Assembly: GCF_001855555.1 (NCBI RefSeq)
Contig: NZ_MKCT01000001.1
Location: 558,001-622,000 of the forward strand
DNA length: 64,000 nucleotides
Direction: 5' to 3'
DNA from: Chromobacterium sphagni
GTDB taxonomy: Bacteria > Pseudomonadota > Gammaproteobacteria > Burkholderiales > Chromobacteriaceae
The notes beneath the pieces are model-generated. The model searched no databases. It was not told the origin of the DNA and saw only the letters and a program-made list of their open reading frames with translations. Position 1 is the first letter of the stretch. Every line of letters starts with the position of its first letter. The position numbers were made by a program, and so were the translations under genes. Positions 17,252 to 25,715 of this stretch are shown piece by piece.

Positions 17252-17982
17252 CGTTTCAGTTCGGCTACAAAATCGTAATAATCGTTGCGGCAGTAAGTGT
17301 CGGTGAGCTCGATCGCCACGTTGTCGGCATTGAAGCCTATCCGGGTGATCAAGAGCATCGCCTCGCCCGGCCGGATGCCGGCCAGGTGGGCGACATCGCC
17401 GGAGGCGTTCACCGCCCGGATATGCTGCAGCGCGCGCACCACCGAGTGTCCCGCCGCGTCCAGATGGGCGTACAGCGAGGTGCCCACCGCCTGCGGATCC
17501 GGCAGATACGCCACCGGCATCGTGCTCATTTCAATCGCCATCACCACCCCGTCGGCCAAGCGCTGGCGCTTCAGCCGCGCCACCATCGAGGTCGGCGACA
17601 GGCCCAATCGGATCAGCTCCTCGTTGCTGGGAGCGAACACTCCGCGCTCCAGCCACACCGACGAGGGCACGAAACCGCGCAGCCGCAGCTGCTCGGTGAA
17701 GCCGGTCAACCGCGACAGCGGCTGCTCCAGCCTGGGGGTGATGAAGGTGCCAGAGCCCTGGCGCCGACGGATCATGCCCTGCTCCAGCAACACGTCCATC
17801 GCCTTGCGCGCCGTGACGCGCGAGATGCCCAACTCTTCCGAGAAGGTCCGCTCCGACGGCAGCGCCTCGTCCGCCTGCCACCAGCCGGCGTTGATCGCGT
17901 CGGCCAGCTTGCGCGACAGCTGCAGATACAGCGGGGTACTCAGGTTTTCGTCCGGTTTCAATGCAAGCCAGCGGTTTTCCAT
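17248..17982 (-). CDS. GntR/HutC-family regulator of GlcNAc utilisation (NagR-like)
   Basis: This 244-residue protein has an N-terminal winged helix (LSTPLYLQLSRKLADAI, LPSERTFSEELGISRVTARK, IRRRQGSGTFI) and a UTRA effector domain ending in DNVAIELTDTYCRNDYYDF. Family members such as NagR/DasR sense GlcN-6-P or GlcNAc-6-P. I start it at the ATG 17980-17982 (MENRWLALKPDENLS); upstream codons read into the promoter. It leads the nag operon, and three 11-bp repeats lie about 95-127 bp upstream. Confidence 0.88.
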   Translation of the reverse strand: MENRWLALKPDENLSTPLYLQLSRKLADAINAGWWQADEALPSERTFSEELGISRVTARKAMDVLLEQGMIRRRQGSGTFITPRLEQPLSRLTGFTEQLRLRGFVPSSVWLERGVFAPSNEELIRLGLSPTSMVARLKRQRLADGVVMAIEMSTMPVAYLPDPQAVGTSLYAHLDAAGHSVVRALQHIRAVNASGDVAHLAGIRPGEAMLLITRIGFNADNVAIELTDTYCRNDYYDFVAELKR

Positions 17983-18076
17983 AGTCGTCTGCAAGTGGTC
18001 TGAAAATTGCAGTGTAAGCCTAGTCTCCGGTCGCCGGTATCCCGAAGCCGCCATCATGCCGCCTCTACACTGCGAA

Positions 18077-18109
18077 CGTTAATACCACATTAATACCACG
18101 TCAATACCA
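18077..18109. promoter_or_regulatory. Three tandem 11-bp repeats, candidate NagR operator
   Basis: The plus strand reads CGTTAATACCA, CATTAATACCA, CGTCAATACCA without gaps, i.e. TGGTATT every 11 bp on the other strand. The TGGT/ACCA half-sites recall NagR/DasR dre sites. The 11-bp period places them nearly on the same helix face. They lie between divergent nagR and the LPMO gene. Confidence 0.55.
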
Positions 18110-18283
18110 TTTTTCAGGACATCCCCTGTTCACATTCGCCGCATGGCAACAAAACGACAGCACGCTGATTTGTATTGGCAAAAAGTGGGGATTGGGCTGG
18201 AACAGCCCGAGAGAACAGGTCAAGCGAATGGCGATCCCTGCAAGAATCAGGCCAGGACGAGCGCGCGGGCGGAAGCTGGCACT

Positions 18284-18303
18284 AATACCAGTTAGTAAAC
18301 TAA
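18284..18303. promoter_or_regulatory. Fourth AATACCA copy plus TTAGTAAACTAA inverted repeat, upstream of the LPMO gene
   Basis: AATACCA at 18284-18290 repeats the core of the triple array. It is followed by TTAGT-AA-ACTAA (18292-18303), a perfect short inverted repeat. The position, about 105-125 bp before the LPMO start, suggests co-regulation with the nag operon. Nothing else is evident in 18110-18280. Confidence 0.4.
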
Positions 18304-18408
18304 TGTTTAAAATTTGTATCGAATTTTAAATCATCAACCACTTTGATGAGCCCCGCCAGTCCTGTTGCTGACTTGGCACTTGCATACCACTCATAACAAG
18401 GAGTTCGC

Positions 18409-19563
18409 ATGAAAACGCATTGGCATCTCCCCGCCGTGATGACGCTAAGCTGCCTCAGCGCCCCATTGTGGGCGCATGGGACCATGGAGGTTCCGGTCAA
18501 CCGCACCTACAGCTGCTTCCTGGAAGGCCCGGAATCGCCGAAAACCGCCGCCTGCCAAGCCGCCAGGCAGGTGGGCGGCACGCAGGCGATGTATGACTGG
18601 AACGGCATCAACCAGAATCCGCAAGGCGACAACCACCAGGCGGTGGTGCCGGATGGCACGCTGTGCGGCGGCGGCAAGGCGGAGTTCAAGGGCTTCAACC
18701 TGGCGCGCCGCGACTGGCCCAGTTCCGCCATCGTGCCGGACGCCAACGGCAACTTCGAATTCGTCTACAAGGCCAGCGCGCCGCACTCCACCAAGTACTT
18801 CAAGTTCTACGTCACCAAGAACGGCTGGAACCCGGATCTGCCGCTGAAATGGTCGGACCTGGAGCTGTTTGGCACCTTCAACGGCAATCCGCCGCTGGAC
18901 GCCAACAAGCGCTACAAGATGACGATGAAGCTGCCGCAGGGCAAAACCGGCCAGCACATCATCTTCAACGTATGGAAGCGCGCCGACAGCGAAGAGGCGT
19001 TCTACTCTTGCTCGGACGTGAAGTTCTCCGGCGGCGCCACCACTCCGGAACCGCCTCCGGCAGCCAATCCCTGGAAGGAAATCGGCAATGTCGCCGCGCA
19101 TGAAAACCTGCCGGCAGGCAGCAGCGCCACGCTGCGCGTGTTCGACAGCCATGGCCGCGATGCCGAAAGCCACGCCGTCAACCTGACCGCCGCCAGCGGC
19201 CAGGCGGCCAACTGGCCGTACGAGCTGGCGGTCAAGGTCAACGCCGCTTCCCAGTCCATCCGCATCGGCGTGATGAACCAGAAGCAACGCAACGTGACCA
19301 TCACCCCGGTCAAGGACGCCACCGCCAACCGCGTCTACCTCAACGACAGCTATAAGGGCTACGCCTACAACATCGACCTGAAGAAAGGCAACACCGGCGT
19401 TACGCCGCCGGTGGGGGATGCCTGGGTGGAGGGCGCGGCCTACAAGGCGGGCCAGATAGTGGGCTACCAAGGCAAGAAGTACCGCTGCCTGCAGCCGCAC
19501 ACCGCTTGGGCCGGCGCCGGCTGGACGCCGGCCAGCCAACCTTCGCTGTGGCAGGCCATCTGA
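18409..19563 (+). CDS. Secreted chitin-active lytic polysaccharide monooxygenase (AA10, GbpA-like) with CBM5/12
   Basis: A 384-residue precursor. The signal peptide ends at LWA-HGTMEVP, so His23 becomes the N-terminal copper ligand; the second histidine-brace residue is His126 (SAPHSTKYFKFYV) and the axial Phe is near F198 (AFYSCSDV). The AA10 domain covers about 23-207. A Pro-rich linker leads to a GbpA-type middle domain (225-330), and a C-terminal CBM5/12 follows (AWVEGAAYKAGQIVGY, YRCLQPHTAW). It would cleave chitin oxidatively, feeding the adjacent GlcNAc pathway. Confidence 0.93.
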   Translation: MKTHWHLPAVMTLSCLSAPLWAHGTMEVPVNRTYSCFLEGPESPKTAACQAARQVGGTQAMYDWNGINQNPQGDNHQAVVPDGTLCGGGKAEFKGFNLARRDWPSSAIVPDANGNFEFVYKASAPHSTKYFKFYVTKNGWNPDLPLKWSDLELFGTFNGNPPLDANKRYKMTMKLPQGKTGQHIIFNVWKRADSEEAFYSCSDVKFSGGATTPEPPPAANPWKEIGNVAAHENLPAGSSATLRVFDSHGRDAESHAVNLTAASGQAANWPYELAVKVNAASQSIRIGVMNQKQRNVTITPVKDATANRVYLNDSYKGYAYNIDLKKGNTGVTPPVGDAWVEGAAYKAGQIVGYQGKKYRCLQPHTAWAGAGWTPASQPSLWQAI

Positions 19564-19587
19564 TCAGCGCCCCGGCTTGAAACCGCC

Positions 19588-19614
19588 ACGCCGCCCAAAC
19601 CGGGCGGCGTTTTG
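19588..19614 (+). terminator. Terminator of the LPMO gene
   Basis: ACGCCGCCC / GGGCGGCGT with a 5-nt loop, followed by TTTGC, 25 bp after the stop codon. Confidence 0.75.
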
Positions 19615-19622
19615 CGTTGCGG

Positions 19623-20486
19623 CTAGCGCCGCCAGCTGATCAGCACCACCGCCGCCACGATCACCGCCATCGCCAGCATTTCCTGCCCTCCAACCTGTTC
19701 GCCGAGGAAAACCGCTCCCAGCAGCACCGCGATCACCGGATTGACGTAGGCGTAGCTGGTGGCGGCCGCGGCGGAGACTGTTTTCAGCAGATAGAGGTAG
19801 GCGCTGTAGCCGAGCATGGAACCGAATACCGTCAGGTACAGCAAGGCCGACCAGCCCGCCGCGCCTGGCCAGGCCTGCAACCGCTCGCCGACGGCGACGC
19901 TGGACAGCAGCAGCGCCAGGCCGCCGAAGATCATGGTCCAGGCGCTGCCCATCGCTCCCGCCGGCTGCGGCACTTTGCGGCTGCAGGCCGAACCCAGCGC
20001 CCAGCCGGCGGAGGCCAACAGCAGCAACAAAGCGCCCTGGGGACTGGCCCGCAGGCTGGAGCCCAGGTTGAGCAGCACGATGCCGGCCACACCCAGCAAC
20101 ATGCCGGCCCACTCCATCTTGCGCGCCTTGTGGCCGAACAGACCGGCGAACAACAGGGTGAACAGCGGCACCGTCGCGATCACCAGCGCCGCCACGCCGG
20201 ACGACACCTCGCGCTCGGCCACCGTCACCAGGCCATTGCCTATCGCCGGCATCAACACGCCCAGCAGCATGGCGCCGCGCAACTGCGCCGCCGTCGGCCA
20301 CGGCTGGCCGCGCCAGCGCAAAAAGGCCAGCATCAGACTGCCGGCCAGCAGGAAACGGATGCCGGCCATCAGCAAGGGCGGCCACGACTCCACGCCTATC
20401 CGTATCGCCAGATAGGTGGAGCCCCAGATCAGGTAGAGGGCGAAAAAAGCCGCCAGGGTCAGCGGCGCGAGGCGTGAAAAAGGCAT
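19623..20486 (-). CDS. EamA/DMT-family inner-membrane exporter (YedA-like)
   Basis: This 287-residue protein has about ten transmembrane helices in two EamA repeats. FALYLIWGSTYLAIRIGVE at the N-terminus and SYAYVNPVIAVLLGAVFLGE in the second half are the family hallmarks. Relatives export amino acids or other small metabolites; the substrate here is unknown. The start is the ATG at 20484-20486 (MPFSRLAPLTL). It follows the TolQ gene by 59 bp on the same strand, where tolR would be expected. Confidence 0.85.
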   Translation of the reverse strand: MPFSRLAPLTLAAFFALYLIWGSTYLAIRIGVESWPPLLMAGIRFLLAGSLMLAFLRWRGQPWPTAAQLRGAMLLGVLMPAIGNGLVTVAEREVSSGVAALVIATVPLFTLLFAGLFGHKARKMEWAGMLLGVAGIVLLNLGSSLRASPQGALLLLLASAGWALGSACSRKVPQPAGAMGSAWTMIFGGLALLLSSVAVGERLQAWPGAAGWSALLYLTVFGSMLGYSAYLYLLKTVSAAAATSYAYVNPVIAVLLGAVFLGEQVGGQEMLAMAVIVAAVVLISWRR

Positions 20487-20545
20487 GGCAGGGTCCGATT
20501 GGTTCGAACCCAGACCATGTCGTATGCAAGCGGCGGCGGCAAGCC

Positions 20546-21214
20546 CTATCGCGTGGCCAGCCGCTGCAGGATGTTGGAAAACTCTTCCATATAGGTGTCG
20601 AAGCGGGTGGCCAGGCGGTCGACGTCGGTGGCGAAGCGGTTGTAGGCCACCACCGCCGGAATGGCGGCGAACAGGCCGATGGCGGTGGCCACCAGCGCCT
20701 CGGCGATACCCGGCGCCACCGTGCTCAGCGTGGCCTGGCCGGCGTTGCCCAGGCCAATGAAGGCATGCATGATGCCCCACACCGTGCCGAACAGGCCGAC
20801 ATACGGACTGACCGAGCCCACCGTCGCCAGGAAGGAGGTGTGGCTGTCCAGCGTATCCAGCTCGCGCTGCGCCGCCGCGCGCATCGCCCGGCGCGAACCG
20901 TCCATGATGTCAGACAGCTCGGCGCCGCTGCGGCCGCGCTGCTTGAGAAATTCGGCGAAGCCCGACTGGAAGATGCGCTCCATGCCCACCGTGTCGCTGC
21001 GGCGGCAGACATCCTCGTACAGGCGGTTCAGATCCGCCCCGCTCCAGAAATTGCGCTCGAATTCCTCGCTGTGGCGCTTGGCCGCGCGCAGCACCGAGAT
21101 CTTGTTGAAAATCAGCGCCCACGACAGCAGGGAGGTCAGCGCCAGCCCCGCCATCACCAGTTGCACCATCAGGCTGGCGTTCAGGATCAGGCTAATAAAT
21201 GAAATCTGTTGCAC
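20546..21214 (-). CDS. tolQ: TolQ/ExbB-type proton-channel subunit
   Basis: This 222-residue inner-membrane protein has an N-terminal helix (VQLVMAGLALTSLLSWALIF) and two further helices. The signature block VGSVSPYVGLFGTVWGIMHAF and the C-terminal helix GIAEALVATAIGLFAAIPAV place it with TolQ/ExbB. The overall sequence and N-terminus fit TolQ better than ExbB. TolQ normally works with TolR, TolA, TolB and Pal to energise the outer membrane, but none of these genes is adjacent. Confidence 0.85.
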   Translation of the reverse strand: MQQISFISLILNASLMVQLVMAGLALTSLLSWALIFNKISVLRAAKRHSEEFERNFWSGADLNRLYEDVCRRSDTVGMERIFQSGFAEFLKQRGRSGAELSDIMDGSRRAMRAAAQRELDTLDSHTSFLATVGSVSPYVGLFGTVWGIMHAFIGLGNAGQATLSTVAPGIAEALVATAIGLFAAIPAVVAYNRFATDVDRLATRFDTYMEEFSNILQRLATR

Positions 21215-21240
21215 AGCGTTTTCCTCAATTCACATATGGC

Positions 21241-21819
21241 CTAGCGTAACACGCGGCCGCTTTCCAGATCGATGATGGTGGACGGCTTGCGCCGTTTGCC
21301 GATGCGGCCGGGCAAGGTCAGCACCTTGCGCCCGAACGCCTTGCGGCAGGCCTGCGCCGTCTTCAGCGACTTCTGCCCGGCGCGGTTGGCCGAGGTCGAC
21401 ACCAGCGCCGTCCCCAGGCTGCGGCACAACGCCGCCGCCTCGCCGTGGGCGCTCACCCGCACCGCGATCTTGTCGTGCCGGCCGCGCAGCGCGGGCGGCA
21501 CCCGCCGCGACGCCGGCAGCAAAAAGGTATATGGACCCGGCCAATGGCGCTCCAGTTCCGCGCGCTCTGCGGCATTCAGCGGTTTCACCAGATGGCGGAT
21601 CTGCGCGAAGTCGGCGGCAATGACAATCAGGCCCTTGTGATTGGGCCGCGCCTTGATCGCCAGCACCCGGCGTATCGCGCGGACGTCCAGCGGATGGCAA
21701 CCCAGGCCGTAGCAGGATTCGGTGGAATAGGCGATCACGCCGCCATCGCGCAACTGAGCGCGTGCTCGCTGCTGCAGGCGTCTGCCGGGCAGGCGCGGCA
21801 ACGGACTACCGGACTTCAT
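21241..21819 (-). CDS. tsaC: Sua5/YciO/YrdC family protein, TsaC-like
   Basis: This 192-residue protein has the YrdC fold: GVIAYSTESCYGLGCHP near the N-terminus, KARPNHKGLIVIA, HWPGPYTFLLPA, and ALVSTSANRAGQKSL. TsaC makes threonylcarbamoyl-AMP for the t6A37 tRNA modification. Length and motifs fit TsaC rather than the longer Sua5, but I cannot exclude the YciO branch. It lies 26 bp upstream of tolQ on the same strand. Confidence 0.85.
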   Translation of the reverse strand: MKSGSPLPRLPGRRLQQRARAQLRDGGVIAYSTESCYGLGCHPLDVRAIRRVLAIKARPNHKGLIVIAADFAQIRHLVKPLNAAERAELERHWPGPYTFLLPASRRVPPALRGRHDKIAVRVSAHGEAAALCRSLGTALVSTSANRAGQKSLKTAQACRKAFGRKVLTLPGRIGKRRKPSTIIDLESGRVLR

Positions 21820-21904
21820 GATTGATCAGGCCAGACAAAAACAGGAAGCCGCCATTGTACCGGCAACCGGGGAAAAACACAGGCGGGGAAATGGCGATGA
21901 GAGA

Positions 21905-21943
21905 CGCCGGAATCGACTAGCGGGATATCGGTCGACTCCGGCG
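21905..21943. repeat. Stem-loop, 13-bp arms
   Basis: CGCCGGAATCGAC (21905-21917) and GTCGACTCCGGCG (21931-21943) pair with one G-U-type mismatch around a 13-nt loop. It lies 13 bp past the stop of the small leftward gene but has no T-tract, so its role as terminator is uncertain. Confidence 0.45.
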
Positions 21944-21956
21944 ACGGACCGACACC

Positions 21957-22178
21957 TCAATGCAACAGCAAATCCTCGTGATCTTCAGGCACATCTTCCG
22001 GCGCGGCGCGCCAGGCGTAACAGCGCGGCGGCGGCCCGGCCTCGGCGTTGAACTGCTTCAACCAGTACGCCAGACGGCACCAGCAGCGGCGTTCGTGCGT
22101 CAGAAAATGCATCAGCCGGCTGCGACTTCCGGGCTCCGGTTCTGCCGGCAGGCTGGCTTCATTGTCGGGAACATACAT
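21957..22178 (-). CDS. Small protein of unknown function (73 aa)
   Basis: The ATG at 22176-22178 follows AAAGGGG at a good distance. The product begins MYVPDNEASLPAEPEPG and contains HERRCWCRLAYWLKQFN, with three cysteines in all and an acidic C-terminus (EDVPEDHEDLLLH). There is no signal peptide or membrane helix. I do not recognise the family. Composition and RBS support translation moderately. Confidence 0.5.
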   Translation of the reverse strand: MYVPDNEASLPAEPEPGSRSRLMHFLTHERRCWCRLAYWLKQFNAEAGPPPRCYAWRAAPEDVPEDHEDLLLH

Positions 22179-22297
22179 GGCGACACCCCTTTCGAAATGC
22201 CGGATGGGCATGCTGTTAATGTATGTCTCCAGGTATCAAGCCTTCATCTAAATCCCTGGCCGGCGCATCAAAATATGATAAAGAGCCGCCGGCCCGC

Positions 22298-22324
22298 AAA
22301 AAAACAGCGCCCGGCGGCGCTGTT
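22298..22324 (-). terminator. Terminator of purD
   Basis: On the minus strand AACAGCGCC / GGCGCTGTT pairs perfectly around a 4-nt loop and is followed by a T-tract (22298-22304), 19 bp after the purD stop. Confidence 0.85.
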
Positions 22325-22342
22325 CTGCTTGCGACGCAGCGC

Positions 22343-23620
22343 TCAGACCTTGCGGCCTATCGCCCTTGCGCCGATGTCGCGGCGGTACTGCTTGCCGGCG
22401 AAGTCTATCGCATCCGCCAACGCATAGGCCTTGCCCTGCGCCATCTTGACACTGTCGCCCAGACCCACCGCGCACAGCACGCGGCCGCCGTGGCTGCGCA
22501 GCTGGCGCTCGCCGTCCAGCGCGGTGCCGGCATGGAACACCACGCCGTCGTCGCTTTCATGCGGAATGCCGTGGATGGCGTCGCCCTTGCGCGGCGCGTC
22601 CGGGTAGCCGGCGGCGGCCAGCACCACCCCCAACGCCACCCGGCGGTCCCACTCTGCTTCCACCTTGTCCAGTTTGCCGTTGATGCCGGCCTCCAGCAGC
22701 ATGGTGAAGTCGGTTTTCAACCGCGCCATGATGGGCTGAGTTTCCGGATCGCCGAAGCGGCAGTTGAACTCGATGGTATGCGGCTTGCCGTCGGCGTCTA
22801 TCATCAGGCCGGCGTACAAGAAGCCGGTGTACGGATGGCCGTCCTTCTTCATCCCCAGCACAGTGGGGTTGATGATTTCGCGCATCACCCGGTTGTGCAC
22901 CGCCGGCGTCACCACCGGCGCCGGGCTGTAGGCGCCCATGCCGCCGGTGTTCGGCCCCATGTCGTTGTCCAGCAGGCGTTTGTGGTCCTGGCTGGTGGCC
23001 ATCGGCAGCACGTGCTCGCCGTCCACCATCACGATGAAGCTGGCCTCCTCGCCCTGCAGGAAATCCTCTATCACCACCTGGCTGCCAGCATCGCCCATCT
23101 TGTTGCCCAGCAGCATGTCGTCGATGGCGGCATGCGCCTCGTCCAGCGTCATCGCCACCACCACGCCCTTGCCGGCGGCCAGGCCGTCGGCCTTGATCAC
23201 GATGGGCGCGCCGCGCTCGTTCACATAGGCATGCGCCTCGGTGGCGCTGCGGAAGGTCTGGTAGGCGGCGGTGGGAATGCCGTGGCGCTGCATGAAGGCT
23301 TTGGCGAAATCCTTGGAGCTTTCCAGCTGCGCGCAATACTGGCTGGGGCCGAAGATCTTCAGCCCCTCGCTGCGGAAGGCGTCCACCACACCGGCGGCCA
23401 GCGGCGCTTCCGGCCCCACCACGGTGAGATCCACTTTTTCCTGCTTGGCGAAGGCCAGCCAGGCGTCGACGCCGTTGAGGTCGACATTGGTCAAATTGGG
23501 GTCCAGCGCGGTTCCGGCGTTGCCCGGCGCGACAAACACCTTGGACACGCGCCTGGACTTGGCGATGCGCCAGGCCAGCGCGTGTTCGCGGCCGCCGGAA
23601 CCGATCACGAGAACTTTCAT
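22343..23620 (-). CDS. purD: Phosphoribosylamine-glycine ligase
   Basis: GARS, 425 residues, joins phosphoribosylamine and glycine with ATP in purine synthesis. MKVLVIGSGGREHALAW starts the N-domain; the ATP-grasp domain shows IVIKADGLAAGKGVVVAM, EDFLQGEEASFIVMVDG and GGMGAYSPAPVVT, and EFNCRFGDPETQ is the metal-binding block. It lies 145 bp downstream of purH on the same strand, a common purH-purD order. The C-terminus ends at the usual place. Confidence 0.96.
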   Translation of the reverse strand: MKVLVIGSGGREHALAWRIAKSRRVSKVFVAPGNAGTALDPNLTNVDLNGVDAWLAFAKQEKVDLTVVGPEAPLAAGVVDAFRSEGLKIFGPSQYCAQLESSKDFAKAFMQRHGIPTAAYQTFRSATEAHAYVNERGAPIVIKADGLAAGKGVVVAMTLDEAHAAIDDMLLGNKMGDAGSQVVIEDFLQGEEASFIVMVDGEHVLPMATSQDHKRLLDNDMGPNTGGMGAYSPAPVVTPAVHNRVMREIINPTVLGMKKDGHPYTGFLYAGLMIDADGKPHTIEFNCRFGDPETQPIMARLKTDFTMLLEAGINGKLDKVEAEWDRRVALGVVLAAAGYPDAPRKGDAIHGIPHESDDGVVFHAGTALDGERQLRSHGGRVLCAVGLGDSVKMAQGKAYALADAIDFAGKQYRRDIGARAIGRKV

Positions 23621-23764
23621 GGGTGAGATCCTATTTTGGGCGGACGACGGCGGCTCTCTGGCCGGCCGTCGCCGTCGTCACTCGGCGACTACCTGAATAG
23701 CATAACGCCAAGTCTGTTTCATTGCCGCCGTTTCCGTCATGGCCACGGCGGCCTGCGGCGATGC

Positions 23765-25342
23765 TCAGTGGCGGAAATGGCGCACGCCGGTCAACACCAG
23801 CGCGATGCCGTGCTCGTCGGCGGCGGCGAACACCTCTTCGTCGCGCATCGAGCCGCCCGGCTGGATGATGGCCTTGATGCCTTGTTCGGCGATGACGTCG
23901 ATGCCGTCGCGGAACGGGAAGAAGGCGTCCGACGCCGCCACCGCGCCGGCCAGGCTCAGCCCGGCGTCCTGCGCCTTGCGCGCGGCGATGCGGGTGGAGT
24001 CGACGCGGCTCATCTGGCCGGCGCCGATGCCGGCGGTCTGGCCGCCTTTGCAGAACACGATCGCGTTGGACTTGACGTACTTGGCCACGCGCCAGGCGAA
24101 CAGCAGGTCGGACAGTTCCTGCGGGGTCGGCTGGCGCTTGCTGGCCACCCGCAGCTCTTCCGGCGTCACGTTGCGGATGTCCGGCGTCTGCACCAGCACG
24201 CCGCCGCCGACGCGCTTCAGCTCGAAGCGATTGGCGCCGGTTTGCAGCGGGATTTCCAGCACCCGCACATTCTTCTTGGCGGCGATGATGGACTTGGCCT
24301 CGTCGGTGAAGGCCGGCGCGATCAGCACTTCCAGGAACTGGCCGGTGACGGCCTCCACCGTGGCGGCGTCCACCGGGCGGTTGAAGGCGATGATGCCGCC
24401 AAAGGCGCTGGTGGTGTCGGTGGCGAAGGCCAGCTTATAGGCGGAAAGCGTGTCGGCGGCGACGGCCACGCCGCAAGGGTTGGCGTGCTTGACGATGACG
24501 CAGGCGGTGTCGTCGAAGGTCTTCACCGCCTCCCAGGCGGCATCGGCGTCGGCGATATTGTTGTAGGACAGCTCCTTGCCCTGCAGTTGCTTGTAATGGG
24601 CGATGCTGCCGGCGGCAGGGTCCAGGTCGCGGTAGAAGGCTGCGGCCTGGTGCGGGTTTTCGCCGTAGCGCATGTCCTGCATCTTGATGAACTGGGCGTT
24701 GAGGCGGTTGGGGAAGGCCACCCGCTCCGGCTTGCCCGCCACCACGCCGTCGGCCAGGCTGGTCAGGTAGTTGGAGATGGCGCCGTCGTAGGCGGCGGTA
24801 TGGGTGAAGGCCTTCTTGGCCAGCTCGAAGCGGGTGGCTTTGGACAGTTGGCCGGCGTTGGCTTTCAGTTCGGCCGTCAGCGCGGCGTAGTCGGCGCTGT
24901 CGGTGACGATGGCGACATGCGCCCAGTTTTTGGCGGCGGAGCGCACCATGGTCGGGCCGCCGATGTCGATGTTCTCGATCGCGTCTTCCAGCGCGCAGTC
25001 CGGATTGGCGATGGTGGCCTCGAACGGGTAGAGGTTGACGCACACCAGGTCGATGTTGCCGATATCGTGCTCGGCCATGGTGGCCACGTGCTCGGGCAGA
25101 TCGCGGCGGCCCAGGATGCCGCCGTGCACCTTGGGATGCAGCGTCTTCACCCGGCCGTCCAGCATTTCCGGAAAGCCGGTGTAGTCGGACACTTCAGTCA
25201 CCGGCAGGCCGGCGTCCAGAAGCAGCTTGGCGGTGCCGCCGGTGGACAGGATATGCACGCCCAGGCTGGCCAGCTCACGGGCAAATTCCAGCACACCGCT
25301 CTTGTCGGACACGCTGATCAGCGCACGTTCGATTTTGGTCAT
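23765..25342 (-). CDS. purH: Bifunctional AICAR formyltransferase / IMP cyclohydrolase
   Basis: PurH, 525 residues, catalyses the last two steps of IMP synthesis. The IMP cyclohydrolase (MGS-like) domain covers about residues 1-150 ([43 protein letters not shown]). The transformylase follows, with [32 protein letters not shown] and the C-terminal [13 protein letters not shown] block. It is transcribed toward purD; the fis terminator lies just upstream. Confidence 0.96.
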   Translation of the reverse strand: MTKIERALISVSDKSGVLEFARELASLGVHILSTGGTAKLLLDAGLPVTEVSDYTGFPEMLDGRVKTLHPKVHGGILGRRDLPEHVATMAEHDIGNIDLVCVNLYPFEATIANPDCALEDAIENIDIGGPTMVRSAAKNWAHVAIVTDSADYAALTAELKANAGQLSKATRFELAKKAFTHTAAYDGAISNYLTSLADGVVAGKPERVAFPNRLNAQFIKMQDMRYGENPHQAAAFYRDLDPAAGSIAHYKQLQGKELSYNNIADADAAWEAVKTFDDTACVIVKHANPCGVAVAADTLSAYKLAFATDTTSAFGGIIAFNRPVDAATVEAVTGQFLEVLIAPAFTDEAKSIIAAKKNVRVLEIPLQTGANRFELKRVGGGVLVQTPDIRNVTPEELRVASKRQPTPQELSDLLFAWRVAKYVKSNAIVFCKGGQTAGIGAGQMSRVDSTRIAARKAQDAGLSLAGAVAASDAFFPFRDGIDVIAEQGIKAIIQPGGSMRDEEVFAAADEHGIALVLTGVRHFRH

Positions 25343-25371
25343 GATTCTCTACCGCGTTAACAGGATACACA

Positions 25372-25413
25372 CAAAAAAAACCGGCCATCCTGTGTCAGCA
25401 GTCTGGCCGGTTT
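25372..25413 (-). terminator. Terminator after fis
   Basis: AAACCGGCCA / TGGCCGGTTT (25378-25387, 25404-25413) with a T-tract on the minus strand (A-run at 25373-25380 of the plus strand). It ends the dusB-fis transcript before purH. Confidence 0.8.
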
Positions 25414-25417
25414 ATCT

Positions 25418-25654
25418 TCAAATCAAATCATACGACTTCATCTTCTTGCGCAGCGTGTTGCGGTTCAAGCCCAGCAACTCCGCCGCCCGCGTCTGGTTGC
25501 CCTGGGTGTGTATCAGCACCACCTCCAACAGCGGCTTCTCGACACAGGCCAATACCATGTCGTAGATCGCCGACGGCGCCTCGCCGTCAAGATCGCGAAA
25601 GTACTGCTCCATCGCAATCCGTACCGACTGCGCGATATGTTCGTTGTTTTGCAT
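25418..25654 (-). CDS. fis: DNA-binding protein Fis
   Basis: Fis-family nucleoid protein of 78 residues. The C-terminal HTH QTRAAELLGLNRNTLRKKMK is nearly identical to the Fis consensus, and LVLIHT-type core helices precede it. I start at the ATG 25652-25654 (MQNNEHIAQSVRIAMEQYF), which gives the normal short form; longer upstream reading runs into dusB. It lies 61 bp downstream of dusB, the classic dusB-fis operon of proteobacteria. Confidence 0.93.
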   Translation of the reverse strand: MQNNEHIAQSVRIAMEQYFRDLDGEAPSAIYDMVLACVEKPLLEVVLIHTQGNQTRAAELLGLNRNTLRKKMKSYDLI

Positions 25655-25715
25655 GTTTATTATTGGTGCCCAGATTTCGGAGTCCCCAGGAAGCCGGTTC
25701 GCCAACGCCGCGGTA

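Noticed and set aside
18077-18109. Tandem 11-bp units considered as a CRISPR-like or replication iteron array
   Set aside because: There are no spacers, only three units, and a regulator gene is adjacent; an operator is more likely.
20498-20512. GGTTCGAACCC resembling a tRNA T-arm
   Set aside because: No acceptor, D- or anticodon arms can be placed around it, and no 3' CCA end follows.
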